DNA of 33,003 bases from Clostridia bacterium (lineage in GTDB: Bacteria > Bacillota > Clostridia > Oscillospirales > QAMX01), in contig JAFQKV010000071.1 in assembly GCA_017414715.1 (NCBI GenBank), positions 1-33,003 on the forward strand, in the 5' to 3' direction. The translations under genes and the position numbers were made by a program. Positions 1-8,462 of this stretch are shown here, piece after piece. Within the stretch, counting starts at the first letter, position 1, and the number at the start of each line of letters is the position of its first letter. The notes under the pieces are model-generated. The model searched no databases and had not been told where the DNA came from. It saw only the letters and a list, made by a program, of their open reading frames with translations.

Positions 1-544
1 AATCGTCGGTAAAGAGGGTGAGGGCAAGATCCTTCAGGGTGACGGAGGGGACGAAGCTGCTTTTTTCGGCAGAGCGGAGGATCTCGGAAAGGTGGGTGCC
101 GATGCTGTCTGCGGGGGAGTCGGCATTATAGATGTCTTCGGTACGCCCTTTCGTTATGGCGACATTTGCGCTGAGACGGGTCTGCGGGCCTCGGAAATTG
201 ATATCCACGTATTCTCGGATGCTCTCCCTTGCAAGTGCGGAGCCGAAAAGCACCGACCGGAGCGTACCGTACATGATCTCATCGGGCATGGTCAGAGAGC
301 GGTCGTAGCGGGATTCTCCGAGGGAATTGCCCTCGGAGGCGAGAATGAGATCGGAGGCTTTTCCGTCCTCCTGAAAGGCGGAGGACACCCCGGTCACATG
401 CAGGGAGACCTTGCCGTCGGACAGATCATAGCCCTCTGAGGAGTAAATGGACAGATCGGCGATATCGCGGGAATCCCAGAAGCCGCCGAGAATGAACATG
501 CCGATGCCGCAAAAGAGGAGGATCAATGGCTTGAGCCGTGTCAT
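1..544 (-). CDS. gerAC: Ger(x)C family spore germination protein, N-terminal part (3' end outside window)
   Basis: Third subunit of a GerA-type nutrient germinant receptor, which sits in the spore inner membrane and triggers germination. About 181 residues are visible; the rest lies left of the window. The start ATG (542-544) overlaps the gerAB stop as ATGA and has an AAGGTG ribosome site 7 nt upstream. A hydrophobic N-terminus is followed by the family hallmark WDSRDIADLSI (residues 23-33) and then by typical GerC N-domain sequence. Family members normally carry a lipobox Cys directly before this Trp-Asp; here it is Phe22 (codon TTC at 479-481), and the upstream Cys12 sits in a poor lipobox (Leu-Leu-Phe-Cys). 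The family call rests on position in the operon and the WD motif. Lipidation is doubtful. Confidence 0.9.
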   Translation of the reverse strand, partial: MTRLKPLILLFCGIGMFILGGFWDSRDIADLSIYSSEGYDLSDGKVSLHVTGVSSAFQEDGKASDLILASEGNSLGESRYDRSLTMPDEIMYGTLRSVLFGSALARESIREYVDINFRGPQTRLSANVAITKGRTEDIYNADSPADSIGTHLSEILRSAEKSSFVPSVTLKDLALTLFTDD

Positions 545-1626
545 GCGGACACCTTCTTTCGGGAAAGGATCAGAAGAAGCGCAGGAAATACGATGCCGAG
601 GAAAAGAAAGACGTAGCCGAGCCAGTGCAGGATGCGGATGGTACCGACAATGTCGGTCTGCAGAAGCATGGATGCAAAAAGGAACAGACCGATACCTGCG
701 GAGAGCCACCGCCGGGGGAGCCGGTTTTTAAGCAGGCAGTCGGAAAGCTGTCCGGCGGCCAGGGCAAAATTCAGGCAGGGCCGCACGGCAAGTACGGTCC
801 ACAGCGTCAGAAAAAAGAGGTCAAGCCGCTCAATGACGGGGACGGAGACCGATTTGTAGATGGTGATGACGGGAAAGAGCATATGCGCCGACGTATCCGC
901 GCCGAGAACGCAGACAGAGGTCAGCGTGATCAGGGAAAAGGCTGTGACCACGAAGCAGAGCGTCGGCCAGGTATGCTTTGCGGCTCTCGATCGGTCATCC
1001 GTCAACGGCAGAAAGAGCGGAATGAGAAGGCTGATACCAAAAGAATAGCAGGCCATGGGAATGGCGGTGAGGAGCGCCGTTGGTTTTGCGGTGAGCATGG
1101 GTGCCAGATTCGTCATGCGGCCTTCCCGCAGAGAGGGTAAAAGCAGCAAAAAGCCAAAGAGAAGCACAAAACCCGTCAATTCGTTGAATCGGCCCGCTCC
1201 GCGCAGGCCGCCGGACAGCGTATACCCAACAAACAGGCTGTAGACCAGTGCCACGGCCCAAAGAGGGGTGTTCGGGAGCAGATAGAGAAGCGTGATTTCG
1301 GCGACGATACGGATGGATGAGGCGGCGACGGTGAGAAAATATGCCAGATAGAGAAGAACCGCAGTGTTTGCAAGCGGAAGCGGCAGCAGCTCCTGCATCA
1401 GGTGCGGAAGTGTCATTCCCGGAAACCGGCGGCACAACCGCAGAAAACACAGGGCGGACAGGCACATGGTTCCTCCTGCAAGCAGCGGAATGACCCAGGC
1501 ATCCTGACCGGCGGCGGCACATAGATAGCGGGGGAGCGTCAGTATCCCGGCACCGAAGGCGGAACCGGCAAGCAGAGCGGTGTATTGCCGGGATGTAAGC
1601 CGTTCCCGGGCGGATATTTCGGACAT
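541..1626 (-). CDS. gerAB: GerAB-type spore germination permease
   Basis: Germinant receptor B subunit, an APC-superfamily integral membrane protein thought to bind the nutrient. It has 361 residues, close to the family length, with about ten hydrophobic segments. The opening SEISARERLTSRQYTALL is the family N-terminus and is followed by GSAFGAGILTLPR, the broken first helix typical of this superfamily. ATG at 1624-1626 was chosen because AAAGGAG lies 6 nt upstream; the longer open frame runs back into gerAA without a ribosome site. It starts 10 bp after the gerAA stop and overlaps gerAC by 4 bp, so the three genes form one tightly coupled operon. Expression is expected in the forespore, but I found no convincing sigma-G promoter. 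Confidence 0.95.
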   Translation of the reverse strand: MSEISARERLTSRQYTALLAGSAFGAGILTLPRYLCAAAGQDAWVIPLLAGGTMCLSALCFLRLCRRFPGMTLPHLMQELLPLPLANTAVLLYLAYFLTVAASSIRIVAEITLLYLLPNTPLWAVALVYSLFVGYTLSGGLRGAGRFNELTGFVLLFGFLLLLPSLREGRMTNLAPMLTAKPTALLTAIPMACYSFGISLLIPLFLPLTDDRSRAAKHTWPTLCFVVTAFSLITLTSVCVLGADTSAHMLFPVITIYKSVSVPVIERLDLFFLTLWTVLAVRPCLNFALAAGQLSDCLLKNRLPRRWLSAGIGLFLFASMLLQTDIVGTIRILHWLGYVFLFLGIVFPALLLILSRKKVSA

Positions 1627-1636
1627 GTTGTCTCCT

Positions 1637-3100
1637 TTACGGCCTTTGCCGTCGCGTGTTTCTGTTACCGATGGATTTTGGACGGCGTATGAAGCTTTGC
1701 AGCGGGGCGCGCAGGGCGGCATCCTTGTGATCGGAGGGGATATGGGGAGAGAAGGGGGCGAGATAGGCAACACCCATGCTGTCAAGGCTCTGCATGTGAA
1801 CCAGCAGGAACATCCATGCCAGTGAAAAGCCAAAGATGCCAAAGGTGGCTGCGGGGAAAATCATGCACAGGCGAAGGATCCGTACGGTGACGGACAGGGA
1901 AAAGCTCGGGATACAAAAGGTACAGATGTTGGCAAGGGCCACAACGATGAGCACCATGGGTGTGGCAAGGCTTGCGGAAATAATTGCCTGTCCGACGATG
2001 ATGCCGGAGACCACGCCGATGGTCTGTCCGAGGGGTTCGGGGAGCCGCAGCGAGGATTCGATGATGGCCTGCACGGCAAACTCGATGAAAAGCGTTTCCC
2101 AGATGACGGGAAAGGGCACCTGACTTCGCAGGCTTGCGATGGTCACAAGCAGGTCGTAGGGGAGGATCTCCGGCCGGAAGCTGACCAGCGCAACATACAG
2201 TGCGGGCAGAGACACGGCAAGAAAGAAGCAGGCCCACCGAAGAAGCCGTGCGAAGGTGCCGGCCACAGGCTTTTCATAGTAATCCTCCGCGGCCTGCAGA
2301 AGCTCGGCAAAGACCGTGGGAAAGGAGAGCGCCAGCGGAGAGTGATCGCAGATGACTACAATGCGGCCCTCCAGCAGAGCCGCTACGGCAATATCCGGCC
2401 GCTCGATCTCGCGGTAGGTGGGGAATACGGAGGTCCCGGGCGCTTCTGTCAGCTGCGCAATATAACCGGAAGCGAGGATCCCGTCAATGTCGATGGAGGA
2501 GAGCCGCCGTTCCACCTCGCGGACGGTGTCCGGCAGAGCGATGTCATCCATATAAAGCAGTGCGATATTGGTACGTGTTCGCCGCCCGATGACCGTTTTT
2601 TTGACGCGGAGCCGGGGATCGGCAAGCTTTTTTCGCACAAGCCCAATATTTCCGGGCAGACTTTCGGTGAAGCTGTCCCGGGGGCCAGATACCGTTCTGT
2701 CATTCAGGGGAGCGCCCGGAGAACGGCGCATGAATCCGTCCAATCGCAAAAGGATCGCCCCGCGCATACCGGCACAGATGACAACCACAGCGCCGGTATA
2801 GAGCTCCTTTTCAATACCTGTACTGTCGGATACATCCTTGATCTCGCTGACGCAGAGAAAGCGCCGCAGCAGGTTTTCACGGATGTCCGGCAACGGATCG
2901 TCCACGCAGTAGGGCTCGGGCTGCAGAATGGGGGAGAGCACCTGCGCGTGGAGAAGCTCCTTGTTGACAACGCCGTCAAGAAAAGCAACGGTGCAGGGAA
3001 CGGAGTTGGGCGGCAGACTGACACTTCGCAGAATGATATCATCATCCCGTGCCCGGATATCATGAAGCAGTCTGCGCAGAACCGCGTAATCATCGGCCAC
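1637..3100 (-). CDS. gerAA: GerAA-type spore germination protein
   Basis: A subunit of the germinant receptor: a cytoplasmic N-terminal domain (about residues 1-240) followed by four or five membrane helices (about 245-440). The diagnostic stretch LPEPLGQTIGVVSGIIVGQA and the following membrane region match the family closely. Length is 487 residues, normal for GerAA. The start is a GTG at 3098-3100, chosen because AAAAGGAGGGA lies just upstream; the open frame extends 60 codons further but would cross the divergent promoter of the neighbouring gene. It is first in the gerAA-gerAB-gerAC operon and is transcribed away from the transglutaminase gene. Confidence 0.95.
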   Translation of the reverse strand: MADDYAVLRRLLHDIRARDDDIILRSVSLPPNSVPCTVAFLDGVVNKELLHAQVLSPILQPEPYCVDDPLPDIRENLLRRFLCVSEIKDVSDSTGIEKELYTGAVVVICAGMRGAILLRLDGFMRRSPGAPLNDRTVSGPRDSFTESLPGNIGLVRKKLADPRLRVKKTVIGRRTRTNIALLYMDDIALPDTVREVERRLSSIDIDGILASGYIAQLTEAPGTSVFPTYREIERPDIAVAALLEGRIVVICDHSPLALSFPTVFAELLQAAEDYYEKPVAGTFARLLRWACFFLAVSLPALYVALVSFRPEILPYDLLVTIASLRSQVPFPVIWETLFIEFAVQAIIESSLRLPEPLGQTIGVVSGIIVGQAIISASLATPMVLIVVALANICTFCIPSFSLSVTVRILRLCMIFPAATFGIFGFSLAWMFLLVHMQSLDSMGVAYLAPFSPHIPSDHKDAALRAPLQSFIRRPKSIGNRNTRRQRP

Positions 3101-3210
3101 AGTGCTCCCTCCTTTTGCGCGTTTTTGGTATTGTCTGCCGGGCTGCGGGGAAATATACACAAACGGCGGCGACGGCAGAAAAAAATAATAAAACAGACAT
3201 AAGTTTTTCC

Positions 3211-3239
3211 TTGACCCCCGGCATGGGAAAGCATATAAT
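3211..3239 (+). promoter_or_regulatory. Sigma-A-type promoter for the transglutaminase gene
   Basis: TTGACC (3211-3216), 17-nt spacer, TATAAT (3234-3239). An 8-bp AT-rich inverted repeat, AATTTAAT/ATTAAATT (3237-3244 and 3252-3259, 7-nt spacer), overlaps the end of the -10 box and the expected start site. Confidence 0.8.
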
Positions 3240-3297
3240 TTAATGTATATAATTAAATTGGGGTAGTTTGTGCTTCGCAAAAAAGGAGGGGAAGAAT

Positions 3298-5709
3298 ATG
3301 CGTCGTATAAAAACGGTATTCATGTTCGCAGCGGTGCTGATTCTTGCCCTCGTTTTTTCGTCGCCCGCGCTGGCGCAGAAACCGGAAGAAGCCTACGGCT
3401 ACAGCACTCTTGCGACCTCCGCAAACGCCGTCGGCGAGCAGGGGCTTTACCGTGAGATTTACATGCAGACGGAGCGGTTTGCCGCTGGCGGTCTGGATGC
3501 AGCAGAGACGGAAGCGTATTCATTTGCCGCGCTGGACTACGGTGCTTTCGGCCTGGATGCTTACCGCGCCGTGGAGATCTGGAAGATATTCTTTGCCGAC
3601 CATCCGGAGTATTACTGGATGGAAAACCGTACGACCGTCTTTGAAGGCAGGCTGTATCTCTACGTATATGCGGAGTATGCCGATGCCGAGGTCCGCAAAA
3701 ATACCGATCGGACGGTACAGGCGGGCAAACAGCTCATCCTTAGCGCCGCAAACGGGCTGGAAGACGATACCGCCCGTGCACTTGCCATCCATGACCGGCT
3801 GATGGAGGTGGCAGCCTATGCCTATGAGGCGGACGGGAAAACCCCGTCCAACGCACCTTCTGCGCACAATATCGTCGGTGTTCTCTCGGGACTTGGCGGC
3901 GTGTGCGACGGCTATGCAAAGGTCTATGCGCTGCTTCTTCGGGAGATCGGTATCGACTGTATTTTTGTGGATGGTAAGGCCGAGGGTGTCAATCATGCAT
4001 GGAATCTTCTGCGTATCGGTGAAGAATGGTTCTGGGTGGATGTGACCTGGAACGATATGCAGGCTTTAAACCGACATCGCTATTTCGGAACGGAAAACGA
4101 AGCCTTTTTACGGAATCACACGCCCAATACCCCGGAAGGGCTCGGCGCAGCATATCTCTACGAGCTGCCGCGAACTGCGACAAAGGCGCTATCGCTGACA
4201 AAGCTTTCCCGGGACGGAGAAACGCTCGGATACTTCGCAAGCCCGGCCGCGGCGATCGCCGCGATCCCCGCAGGAATGGGCGGCGAACTGGAACTGCAGA
4301 TGTTTGCAAACGACGGGGCGGAGCGTACTTACAGCCTGCCTGCGATGCATCTGCCGGAAAATGTGGCAATGACCTTTTCCTCAAATGCAGGGGATGCCCC
4401 TCTGATTCTGCGTCTGGAGGGTGATGTTATCGCCGGAGGAGATATCTGTTTTGACAATATCCGCCTTGTTCCATCGGAAGAACGGCAGACAGACGTGATC
4501 CTCGATATGGCGGGCTGCGCACTGACCCTTTCCGGAAAGGAGTGCGGCGCGGCTGCGGTCTACGATGACGAAGAGGTGCGCATATCCTCCGTATGGCTTG
4601 AAAATACCTACGGTGAGGTCTACGTCAAGACCGAGGAAGCTTTCTTCTGGGACGGCGTGCTGCGGACTGGCATTCTGACGGTCGAGGGAGGTACGGCGAG
4701 CATCGGAGCGGGACGGCACAGCATTGGCACGCTGCGAATTCTGTCTGACAAAACCTCCTTTGTTTTCTCCGATGATGCGACAACGCCGGTGACGCTGGAG
4801 CTGGGCAGTATCCGGCTTGCAGCCTCCTGTTCCGTAATGCTCCGTGTGAGCCGTCCGGGAAATGTTCTCGCGGTGGAACACGTATCCGGCGGACATCGGA
4901 TGGCGCTTGCCGTGCATCTGGATAACGTGGTTAATTATCCCGATCTGCAGCTTGGGGAGATTCTGGACACCGCGCTTGATCTGACCGTTCGTACCTACAG
5001 CGAGGATACCTACTACGATCCTTCGACGGGGGAGATGGTGACCAACCGGCGGTCGGCGGATCTATCCGGCTTCAATGGAAACCTTTGCCGCGTAACGGAA
5101 ATCGATATCTCGCACTGTTCCGTATATTTCATCCTTGCCGACCGCACGGTGAATATGACAGAGGATGCGAAGCTCTCGGCGGGATGGCTTACGGTCCCTG
5201 TGACGGAAAAACTTGTCGGTACCCCGGAAGTCCCGGAAACTCCGGCGGAGCATGAGTTCGGCGCGGAAATCGTACTGCGGGCTGCTACCTGCAGCCACTC
5301 CGGCGAAGCCTGCCGGGTCTGCAGCCTGTGCGGGTATGCGGAGTACCGGACGGTCCCTATGACCGAACATGAATTCGGCGATTTTGAGATCCTGCAGGAG
5401 CCTTCCGCTGCGGCACCCGGTGTCAGACGGCAGACCTGTGCCGTTTGCTCACACAGCCGGACAGAGGAGATCCCGCAACTGACTCCGACGGACAAACCCG
5501 GGAAGGAACCGGGAACGAAGCCGACTGCGACTCCCGGAGCACCGGAATTATCCCCCGGTGTTGCAGCCACACCGTCGGTCAAACCGCCGCTCACGGGTGA
5601 CGGGAAGCGCCGCCGCGCATGGCCGTGGATTTTGATGACGGCAGGGATTCTTGCGGCGGGCGTGCTGCTGTATCCGGACATTCGTCACCGCATTATACGC
5701 AAAAAATAA
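3298..5709 (+). CDS. Secreted transglutaminase-like surface protein with C-terminal anchor
   Basis: Exported protein of 803 residues with a transglutaminase-like (papain-fold) domain. Residues 1-26 are a signal peptide (Arg-Arg start, hydrophobic core, ending SSPALA). The catalytic triad is readable: Cys203 in GGVCDGYAK, His233 in NHAWN, Asp248 in VDVTWND. The middle (about 300-620) is beta-rich with no family I recognise. Residues about 650-720 hold two CxxC-type repeats (CRVCSLCG, CAVC) of a kind common in clostridial surface proteins. A Pro/Thr-rich linker, the sequence PPLTGD, one membrane helix and a basic tail resemble a wall or membrane anchor, though PPLTGD is not a true LPxTG. ATG 3298 was chosen for its AAAGGAGG site. 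Likely role is cell-surface cross-linking or proteolysis; the substrate is unknown. Confidence 0.85.
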   Translation: MRRIKTVFMFAAVLILALVFSSPALAQKPEEAYGYSTLATSANAVGEQGLYREIYMQTERFAAGGLDAAETEAYSFAALDYGAFGLDAYRAVEIWKIFFADHPEYYWMENRTTVFEGRLYLYVYAEYADAEVRKNTDRTVQAGKQLILSAANGLEDDTARALAIHDRLMEVAAYAYEADGKTPSNAPSAHNIVGVLSGLGGVCDGYAKVYALLLREIGIDCIFVDGKAEGVNHAWNLLRIGEEWFWVDVTWNDMQALNRHRYFGTENEAFLRNHTPNTPEGLGAAYLYELPRTATKALSLTKLSRDGETLGYFASPAAAIAAIPAGMGGELELQMFANDGAERTYSLPAMHLPENVAMTFSSNAGDAPLILRLEGDVIAGGDICFDNIRLVPSEERQTDVILDMAGCALTLSGKECGAAAVYDDEEVRISSVWLENTYGEVYVKTEEAFFWDGVLRTGILTVEGGTASIGAGRHSIGTLRILSDKTSFVFSDDATTPVTLELGSIRLAASCSVMLRVSRPGNVLAVEHVSGGHRMALAVHLDNVVNYPDLQLGEILDTALDLTVRTYSEDTYYDPSTGEMVTNRRSADLSGFNGNLCRVTEIDISHCSVYFILADRTVNMTEDAKLSAGWLTVPVTEKLVGTPEVPETPAEHEFGAEIVLRAATCSHSGEACRVCSLCGYAEYRTVPMTEHEFGDFEILQEPSAAAPGVRRQTCAVCSHSRTEEIPQLTPTDKPGKEPGTKPTATPGAPELSPGVAATPSVKPPLTGDGKRRRAWPWILMTAGILAAGVLLYPDIRHRIIRKK

Positions 5710-5733
5710 GAGCACCTGTTTTCGGGTGCTCTT
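5708..5733. terminator. Bidirectional terminator between the transglutaminase gene and murC
   Basis: 9-bp perfect stem AAGAGCACC/GGTGCTCTT with an 8-nt loop, overlapping the stop codon of the plus-strand gene. On the minus strand the stem is followed by ATTTTTT, a good U-tract, so it fits murC best; the plus-strand tail (GCTTTT) is weaker. Confidence 0.85.
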
Positions 5734-5751
5734 GCTTTTGGGTGAGCGTGC

Positions 5752-7104
5752 TCACAATAAATCGTAGAGACCTACGATATCGCCCGCGCCGACGGCGAGG
5801 ATGATATCTCCCGGCTTCGCGATCTCACCGAGGCGGGATGCGGCCTCAGCAAGGCTCTGCACGGCGTGTGCGCCGGGGATTCGGGCGGCAAGCTGTGCGG
5901 AGGAGGTGACACCGTCGTCCGGCTCGCGGGCGGCATAGATGGGGGGGAGTATGACCTCGTCGGCAAGCTTTAGGCTGCGCACGAAGTCGGGCATGAGGGT
6001 GCGGGTGCGGGTGTAGGTATGGGGCTGGAAAACGCAGACCACACGGCCCTCTGTCATGGTTTTTGCCGTGCGCAGAGCAACGGCAAGCTCGGAGGGATGG
6101 TGGGCATAGTCATCGTAGAAGGGAATGCCGCGGAACTCGCCGCGCAGCTCCATGCGGCGGCCGGCACCGTGAAAATCCGAAAGGGCTGCGGCGATGACCT
6201 CGGGAGCAATGCCATAGTTGAGGGCGGCGGCCGATGCGGCGAGGGCGTTTTTGACGTTGAAATCGCCGGGAACGCCGAGCCGGATCCGACAGAGGGTATC
6301 ACCCCGGAAAACCAGATCAAATTCACCGTGACCGCGCACAAACGTGACCCGTTCCGCACGGATATCACCGCCCTCACCAAAGGCGATCACGCGGCGGGGA
6401 AGATCTGCCAGCGCCTTGCGGCAGTTTTCGTCGTCGGCGTTACAGATCACACAGCCCGTCTCCGGTGTGCGCAGGGCAAAGCGGCGGAAGGAGTCGCGGA
6501 TCTGTTCGATCCCGCTGAAGTAATCCAGGTGGTCTTCCTCGATATTCAGGATTACAGCCGTCTCCGGAAAGAAGGAGAGAAAGGCATCGCAGTATTCGCA
6601 GGCCTCGGCCACCAACACGGGAGAATTGCCCAGACGGTAGGTGCCGCCGATGGGCGCATAATTTGCACCGATGAAGATGGTGGGATCAAGACCGGCGGCG
6701 AGGGTGATGGCGGAGAGCATGGAGGAAACGGTGGATTTTCCGTGGGTCCCGGCAACGCAGATGCATTTCTCGTGCTCCCGCATCAGGGCGCCGAGCACCT
6801 GCGGGCGCTCGAAGACCGGGATGCCGAGACGTCGGGCTTCGGCAACGTCGGGAGAGTCATCATGGATGGCGGCATTGCGGACGACAGCATCCGCGCCGTG
6901 AACGTATTCTGCCGCATGCCCGACGGATACGGGAATACCGGACTTGCGCAGACGGTCGGCAACGGGGCCGTCGCTGCGGTCGTTGCCGGTGACGCTGCAG
7001 CCGCGGGCATGCAGCGCCTGCGCCAGCGCGTTCATGGAAACGCCGCCGATGCCGATGAAGTGCACGCGCCGTCCGGCGCGGTAATCCTTCAGATCAAAAT
7101 CCAT
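5752..7104 (-). CDS. murC: UDP-N-acetylmuramate--L-alanine ligase
   Basis: Cytoplasmic ATP-dependent ligase that adds L-Ala to UDP-MurNAc, the first peptide step of peptidoglycan precursor synthesis. Length 450, normal. The Rossmann-like start HFIGIGGVSMNALA binds the UDP-sugar. The Mur ligase ATP loop AGTHGKST lies at residues 118-125. EEDHLDYF, HNxxNA-like VKNALAA and DDYAHHPSEL, the C-terminal signature, are all present. The ATG at 7102-7104 has only a modest GAGG site about 9 nt upstream. It is transcribed alone, diverging from cca and ending at the shared hairpin at 5708-5733. I found no convincing promoter in the 100 bp upstream. Confidence 0.97.
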   Translation of the reverse strand: MDFDLKDYRAGRRVHFIGIGGVSMNALAQALHARGCSVTGNDRSDGPVADRLRKSGIPVSVGHAAEYVHGADAVVRNAAIHDDSPDVAEARRLGIPVFERPQVLGALMREHEKCICVAGTHGKSTVSSMLSAITLAAGLDPTIFIGANYAPIGGTYRLGNSPVLVAEACEYCDAFLSFFPETAVILNIEEDHLDYFSGIEQIRDSFRRFALRTPETGCVICNADDENCRKALADLPRRVIAFGEGGDIRAERVTFVRGHGEFDLVFRGDTLCRIRLGVPGDFNVKNALAASAAALNYGIAPEVIAAALSDFHGAGRRMELRGEFRGIPFYDDYAHHPSELAVALRTAKTMTEGRVVCVFQPHTYTRTRTLMPDFVRSLKLADEVILPPIYAAREPDDGVTSSAQLAARIPGAHAVQSLAEAASRLGEIAKPGDIILAVGAGDIVGLYDLL

Positions 7105-7156
7105 AACTTGAGCCTCGCTTGGAAAATAAGTTTTCAGAAGAAATGATGCTGCTTTC

Positions 7157-7185
7157 TTGCGAAATATGATAAAAGTGTGTAAAAT
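7157..7185 (+). promoter_or_regulatory. Promoter for cca
   Basis: TTGCGA (7157-7162), 17-nt spacer, TAAAAT (7180-7185), ending about 23 bp before the GTG start. A TATGAT at 7165-7170 is an alternative -10 but lacks a matched -35. Confidence 0.6.
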
Positions 7186-7208
7186 ATAAGAAAAAGGAGG
7201 TGAACGGA

Positions 7209-8411
7209 GTGGAGAAGCTGGATGTTTCCGTTCTGCCCGGCTATGCGCGGGCGGTGATGGACGGACTCTGCCGTGCGGGGTATACGGCTTATTATGCCGG
7301 GGGATGCGTACGGGATATTCTGCTGGGCGTTGCGCCCGTGGACGTGGATATCGCCACCTCGGCGATGCCGGAGGAGGTCATGCGTATCTTTCCCCATTCC
7401 GTTCCCACGGGTATCCGCCACGGTACGGTGACGGTGTGCGAAGCAGGCGGCACGGTGGAGGTCACCGCATTCCGGGGAGAAGGAAATTATTCCGATCTGC
7501 GGCATCCGGATGCCGTGACCTTCGGTGTTTCGCCGGAGGAGGACGTGCAGCGGCGGGATTTTACGCTAAACGCGCTGCTTTGCGATGCGCACGGAAATGT
7601 GTATGACTACGTCGGCGGCTGTGCCGATCTTTCTGCGGGGATCATCCGCGCCGTCGGCGATGCACGTCGGCGTTTTTCGGAGGATGCGCTGCGGATGCTG
7701 CGCGCCCTGCGATTCAGGGCAAAAACCGGTTTTGAGATTGAAAAGGAAACGGAGGCAGCTCTCCGGGCGCTGGCACCTCTGGCGGAGAATCTGGCCGTGG
7801 AGCGTGTCTACGACGAAATTCGAAAAACACTTGCCACCGATCGCCCGGCGGCGGTGTCCGAAATGCTTGGTTACGGATTGATCCCGGCATTTGGGGCGAA
7901 ACGCCTGTCTTCTTCCGCGGAGTCGGTGCTTGCAGCGGCACGGAAAGAGGTGCTGTGTGCGATGCTCTGTGCTCTTCTTGTCCGTGAGGGAAGAATATCG
8001 GCACCGGCGGACTTTGCCGCGCACATGAAGTGTGAGCGGCAGACGGTTGTGCTTGCGGAAGGTATTCTTGCTGCTGCGGAGGTTGGGAGCGGAAATGCGG
8101 AGGTTGGGAGCGGAAATGCGGAGGCTGCGCGGCGCATGCTTTCTGCCGCCGGACCGGAAGGGGCGAGGGCGGCAGCTCTGCTCTGTGAGAGACCGGATGA
8201 CGTGCTCACACACATAGAGGGGGTTTTGCAACGGGGGGAGGCCTGGAGAGCGGATATGCTTGCCCTTCGCGGCGGAGAGATTGCCGCACTGCTTCGCGAT
8301 GCGACACAAACGGCGGAGATCCGCCGACGGCTTCTCGATCGCGTGCTTATCCGTCCGGAGGAAAATACGGCGGAGCGGCTTGCTGCCGCTGCGAAAGAAT
8401 TGGAAAAATAA
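7209..8411 (+). CDS. cca: CCA tRNA nucleotidyltransferase
   Basis: Adds or repairs the 3'-CCA end of tRNAs without a template. Class II features are visible: GGCVRD at residues 31-36, catalytic carboxylates Asp45 and Asp47 in VDVDIA, RRDFTLNALL for nucleotide recognition, and ERVYDEIRKTL matching the ERxxxE motif. About 400 residues, slightly short for the family because the C-terminal body is compact. I chose GTG at 7209 because the GGAGG at 7196-7200 is 8 nt upstream; a GTG at 7200 would overlap that site. A 21-bp direct tandem duplication (8076-8117) inserts a repeated EVGSGNA unit in the C-terminal part. It is transcribed alone from a promoter at 7157-7185. Confidence 0.95.
   Translation: MEKLDVSVLPGYARAVMDGLCRAGYTAYYAGGCVRDILLGVAPVDVDIATSAMPEEVMRIFPHSVPTGIRHGTVTVCEAGGTVEVTAFRGEGNYSDLRHPDAVTFGVSPEEDVQRRDFTLNALLCDAHGNVYDYVGGCADLSAGIIRAVGDARRRFSEDALRMLRALRFRAKTGFEIEKETEAALRALAPLAENLAVERVYDEIRKTLATDRPAAVSEMLGYGLIPAFGAKRLSSSAESVLAAARKEVLCAMLCALLVREGRISAPADFAAHMKCERQTVVLAEGILAAAEVGSGNAEVGSGNAEAARRMLSAAGPEGARAAALLCERPDDVLTHIEGVLQRGEAWRADMLALRGGEIAALLRDATQTAEIRRRLLDRVLIRPEENTAERLAAAAKELEK
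8076..8124 (+). repeat. 21-bp in-frame tandem repeat inside cca
   Basis: Two identical 21-bp copies (8076-8096 and 8097-8117) plus the first 7 bp of a third. Each copy encodes seven residues, so the frame is kept. The perfect identity suggests a recent slippage duplication. Confidence 0.95.
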
Positions 8412-8413
8412 AG

Positions 8414-8457
8414 AGAAAGCACTTATGTCGATAAACATAACGAATAAGTGCTTTTCT
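8414..8457. terminator. Bidirectional terminator between cca and the mreB-like gene
   Basis: 11-bp stem AAAGCACTTAT/ATAAGTGCTTT with a 17-nt loop. Followed by T-rich sequence on the plus strand and, in the other direction, by TCTCTTTATTTTTC. The loop contains a competing 6-bp hairpin, TTATGT/ACATAA. Confidence 0.8.
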
Positions 8458-8462
8458 GCTTA

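Noticed and set aside
1-540. Plus-strand open frame at 92-439
   Set aside because: It is the antisense shadow of gerAC; the minus-strand translation gives a clear Ger(x)C N-terminus.
3101-3210. Sigma-G promoter for the gerA operon
   Set aside because: A GTATA on the minus strand is followed by CAATAC, but the spacing is about 20 nt and the -10 match is poor.
5560-5709. Classical LPxTG sortase signal on the transglutaminase-like protein
   Set aside because: The tail has PPLTGD, not LPxTG. The layout is similar, but sortase processing cannot be claimed.
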